A model generated the notes under the pieces. That model did no database searches and was not told where the DNA came from. It saw only the letters and a program-made list of their open reading frames with translations. Position numbers and translations under genes: made by a program. Below are positions 61,166 through 64,000 of a stretch of 64,000 bases of DNA, one piece after another (within the stretch, counting starts at the first letter, position 1; each line of letters begins with the position of its first letter). The stretch is taken from the NCBI GenBank assembly GCA_004194705.1, contig SADC01000350.1, positions 682,001 to 746,000 of the forward strand. The letters run 5' to 3'. Origin of the DNA: Ditylenchus dipsaci. Its lineage: Eukaryota; Nematoda; Chromadorea; Rhabditida; Anguinidae.

Positions 61166-62130
61166 GGCGCTACTGGCTTATACCCCCCCCCAAAAACAGC
61201 TACTTTCTTATACCCCCCCAATCCTCGGACCTACTGGCTTATACCCCCCAAAAATCAAGATTTTTGGGAGTGGTCAAAACATATTTTTAAGCAATAATTT
61301 CGCCATAAAAGGTCCAGAAAAGCAATTAAAATAGGGTTCAAGGGCTGTATTGGGAGGGGAAGGGACAAAACAGGGGCCACTTCTATAGTGCCTATAAGTA
61401 CCAAAGAGTATTAATTCTCTAAGCGTTGAAGTCACTTTCAAACCCAGCCACTTGTGGTGCACGTAAAAGTATAAGGACTCGAAATGATCGGACCGATCAG
61501 CCGGGTGGATCCCGATGGTTGTCGTGTAAATTTTGGACGGCTGAGCCTCTGGCTCGTAGCCCCAGGCCTGATGAGGGGGGTAAACCCTTTCGGTCGCAAA
61601 ATCAAAGATGTTGAACATAGTTTTGAATACTGGGCCTACCGCATAAATAACTCTGGTATGCATGTTTTTTCATGCATCCAGAGTCGCTTTCGAGTGATTT
61701 GTGTCTAAGGTATGTGGGTGTGCGCATCTCAACTCCAAGCCCCAAGCCCCTGCGCCCCCGAAGGGGGCGCAGGGGGCTTGAGAGTTAGAGATGCGCGCAC
61801 GCACTTACCTTAGACATGATTCCGAGAAGTACACTTGATCATAAAATGCATATAGAGTCTATTTTTGCCACGGCCCGAGTTGAAAAACATGATAAAGCAG
61901 CTAAAAAAAAGTGGCCCCTGTATTATTCCCTTCCCCTCCCAATACAGCCCATAATCCCTTTAAACTGCTTTTCTGGTCCCTTCATGGCGAAATTATTGCA
62001 TAAAAATGGTTTTTAGACACTCCTAAAAAAGTCGGTTTTTGGGGGGGTATATGACAGTAGGTCCGATTTTTGGGGGGTATAAGAAAGTAGCTTTTTTGGG
62101 GGGGTATAAGCCAGTAGCGTCGAAAATTTA
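61166..62130. mobile_element. Family A foldback, copy 9, with 'ACTGGCTTATACCCCCC' arms
   Basis: The outer arms are two to three tandem units of ctactggcttatacccccc, inverted at 62035-62124. The next layer (gtattgggaggggaagggac / cttcccctcccaatacagcc) is shared with copy 4. The core has the full GC hairpin (tgcgcccccgaagggggcgca). Largest family member here. Confidence 0.85.
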
Positions 62131-62324
62131 CCGAAAATCGACTTTTTGCGTTGGGGGACCAAGGCAAAGGGTACTGAAGGCTTTATTTTACAAGTACTGT
62201 ACCCCGTTTTGGTCACTAGATCTGGGCAAAAATAATTTCAATGTTACGTCTAATAGTGATGTTTTAAAAAGTTATTTGAATTTTTTAAATTCTGTAAAAT
62301 TTGAATTTTGAATTCGATTTGAAT
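62131..62324. other. Junction with fragments of the 'ttgggggaccaaggc' layer
   Basis: A short piece of the family A middle layer at 62140-62170 followed by AT-rich spacer. Confidence 0.4.
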
Positions 62325-62600
62325 TTGAATTCGGGGGCGCAGGGGGCTTGGGGCTTGGAGTTGAGATGCGCACACCCACATACCTTAGACACAAATCACT
62401 CGAAAGGGACTCTGGATGCATAAAATGTATGCATACCAGAGTTTCTTCATGCGGTAGGCCCCAGTCAACAAAACTATGTTCAAATTCCATCTTTTTTGGT
62501 TATCTGGGTACCTCTTTAGGATGGTTTAGCTTGGTCCCCCAAGGCAAAAAGTCGAATTTTGGTCAAAAATTTTTTTTTCAAAAAATCCATTTTTTGTGTG
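62325..62600. mobile_element. Family A half copy 10, inverse
   Basis: Runs from a half hairpin (gggggcgcagggggcttgg) through 'gatgcgcacacccacatacc', 'cacaaatcactcgaaaggga' and 'tcatgcggtaggcc' to the 'ttggtcccccaaggcaaaaa' layer. It is only one half of the palindrome. Confidence 0.8.
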
Positions 62601-63295
62601 GAAAAATTACGGAAACCACCTTTCTTATCGTTTTTAGCATATAAAAGTTACTTGGGAGTCGTTTAAACATGATTTACAAATAAGTTAAAAATGCGCAACC
62701 AACCCTTCCGCCCCCCGTTCATTGTTCATGCATTTGGGCCCCCCATGCATTTGGGAAATTTTTAACGAAAATTTTGGCTTCACAAAATTTTGGGTTTTAT
62801 AACCACGTGGTACCCTTAGGAGTCAAAATGACCAAATTTGGAGGTCGTTTTCGAGCTTTTTTGAAATGTGGCCTGAATTGCGATATTGCAAATTTTATCT
62901 AATAAATAGCATAAAAAGCGATAATTAAAAAATAAACGACAATTTTACACAGCAAATAAGAAAAAATTCAAATTTTGTACAAAACAGAATGCCACAGCGA
63001 GTTTGCGACTTTTGAATTTGGACACACTGTGACGCTCATCTAACTTAATAACTTGAGATAAAAAGAAGGATAATAAGCGATAGAAAAAATAAAAGGCAAA
63101 ATTGTCATTTTTCTGAGAATATTTGAAGAATATGCTAAAATACACCATGCCGAATTGTTTGGTGACAACGAGAGCAATAATACGATCCGAGGCTCTGAAA
63201 AATGGTAAGAAATAACAAAACTGGAAAATTTTAAGAGCAAAAAGTCATTTGAAGTGAAAACACATTTTTTGCGAAATAATTTATTAGTCTAAATA
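62601..63295. other. Intergenic, no feature recognised
   Basis: AT-rich; short C-runs near 62710. ORFs are chance. Confidence 0.4.
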
Positions 63296-63526
63296 CCGTA
63301 TTTCCTCTAATTGCCGCCCCGAGGCGGCAATTAGAAGCATGCAATTTTTTCAAACTTCAAGTGGTTCAAAACTCGTGTTTTCATTTAATGTTTGAGCTGT
63401 GTAAAAAGTGCCTGTTAGATTTTTGAAATCCCTCGCAGGCACTTTTTAGACAGCTCAAGCAGTAAATGAAAACAGAAATTTTAGATCACTTGAAGTTAGG
63501 GGGCCGGCAATTAGAGGAAATACGGT
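63296..63526. mobile_element. CCGTATTT-family MITE, complete copy
   Basis: It runs from ACCGTATTTCCTCTAATTGC to the inverse and is flanked by TA. The middle has inverted gagctgt.taaaaagtgcct arms. It has 'gccgcc' in place of the 'agcccc' unit of other copies. Confidence 0.8.
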
Positions 63527-63578
63527 AAATTGTTTTTAAACTTTTCGACTTTAGACTTTTAAGGTCTCAAATGAAGTA

Positions 63579-63746
63579 CAGTCAATACTCGATTTAACGA
63601 AACCCCTGATAAAAAGAGCATTTTTACGCCTATTTGGCCTGTGATTACGTTAAATGACTAATAACATACCCTCGATACAACAAAACTCTCCATACAACGA
63701 ACATTATAGCCGGTGCCCAGCGGTTCGTTGTATCGAGGCTCGGCTG
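63579..63746. mobile_element. Pogo-like MITE flanked by TA, copy 3
   Basis: Ends read CAGTCAATACTCGATTTAAC and a diverged inverse (cgaggctcggctg). 168 bp, non-coding. Confidence 0.7.
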
Positions 63747-63754
63747 TATAAATC

Positions 63755-63960
63755 TCTAATAGCCCGTTACACAATGATCCTTTTTTTGTCCGCATCCGCA
63801 CCGCATCCGCATTTTTGGTGTTCACGATTCCTCCGCAATGCGGTCCGCATGCGGAACGTATTGCGGACGGCATCCGGATGCGAAAGGCGTTGCGGAAGCG
63901 TGTTCACAAAAGGCTTAGAGGATGCGGATGTAGTGCGGAGGCCGATTCGGAAGCTTTCAA
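63755..63960. repeat. 'gcggatgcgg' rich inverted segment at the window edge
   Basis: Many copies of ccgcatccgca and its inverse tgcggatgcgg in a GC-rich patch, typical of the end of an element that continues past the window. Cannot be classified further. Confidence 0.5.
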
Positions 63961-64000
63961 AAATTTTGAATTATTTTGTGGTATTGACGCTACTGAGACA

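Overview
The window is eukaryotic: AT-rich, with genes split by many very short introns (mostly 36-60 nt, GT..AG), no operons, and dense DNA-transposon debris. Protein matches (CAP, forkhead factor, TAF1B, RPL5) fit an invertebrate animal or a close relative; the compact introns would suit a sponge-like genome, but the species cannot be fixed from the sequence alone.

Layout. 1-4.3 kb: 3' part of a cyclase-associated protein (CAP) gene on +, with a 1.95-kb intron full of foldback elements. 5.3-7.4 kb: a 2.1-kb element with ~100-bp inverted ends carrying an unknown GC-richer ORF. 7.4-21.4 kb: intergenic DNA with several MITEs on the left and a repeat-poor block on the right. 21.5-26.6 kb: forkhead gene on + whose exons are clear but broken by several one-base frame changes. 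27.7-28.2 kb: small three-exon gene of unknown function on -. 28.5-31.6 kb: MITEs. 31.7-35.5 kb: TAF1B (Pol I initiation factor) on -. 35.8-36.5 kb: foldback element with tandem ends. 37.8-39.3 kb: RPL5 on -. 39.6-43.1 kb: a nested stack of transposons, four levels deep. 43.1-45.8 kb: decayed hAT transposon. 45.7-60.9 kb: a huge inverted duplication (arms ~4 kb, spacer ~5.9 kb) in which two inverted hAT copies flank an intact three-exon gene for a secreted Cys-rich protein. 61-64 kb: more MITEs.

The cellular genes are unrelated housekeeping or regulatory genes (actin turnover, transcription, Pol I initiation, ribosome). The distinctive biology is in the mobile DNA: TA-flanked Tc1/mariner/pogo-like MITEs, hAT elements with palindromic subterminal repeats, and onion-like foldback elements that share one GC-rich hairpin core but have different outer arms. 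One-base frame changes at short homopolymers recur even in RPL5, so some broken frames are probably base-call errors rather than gene decay.
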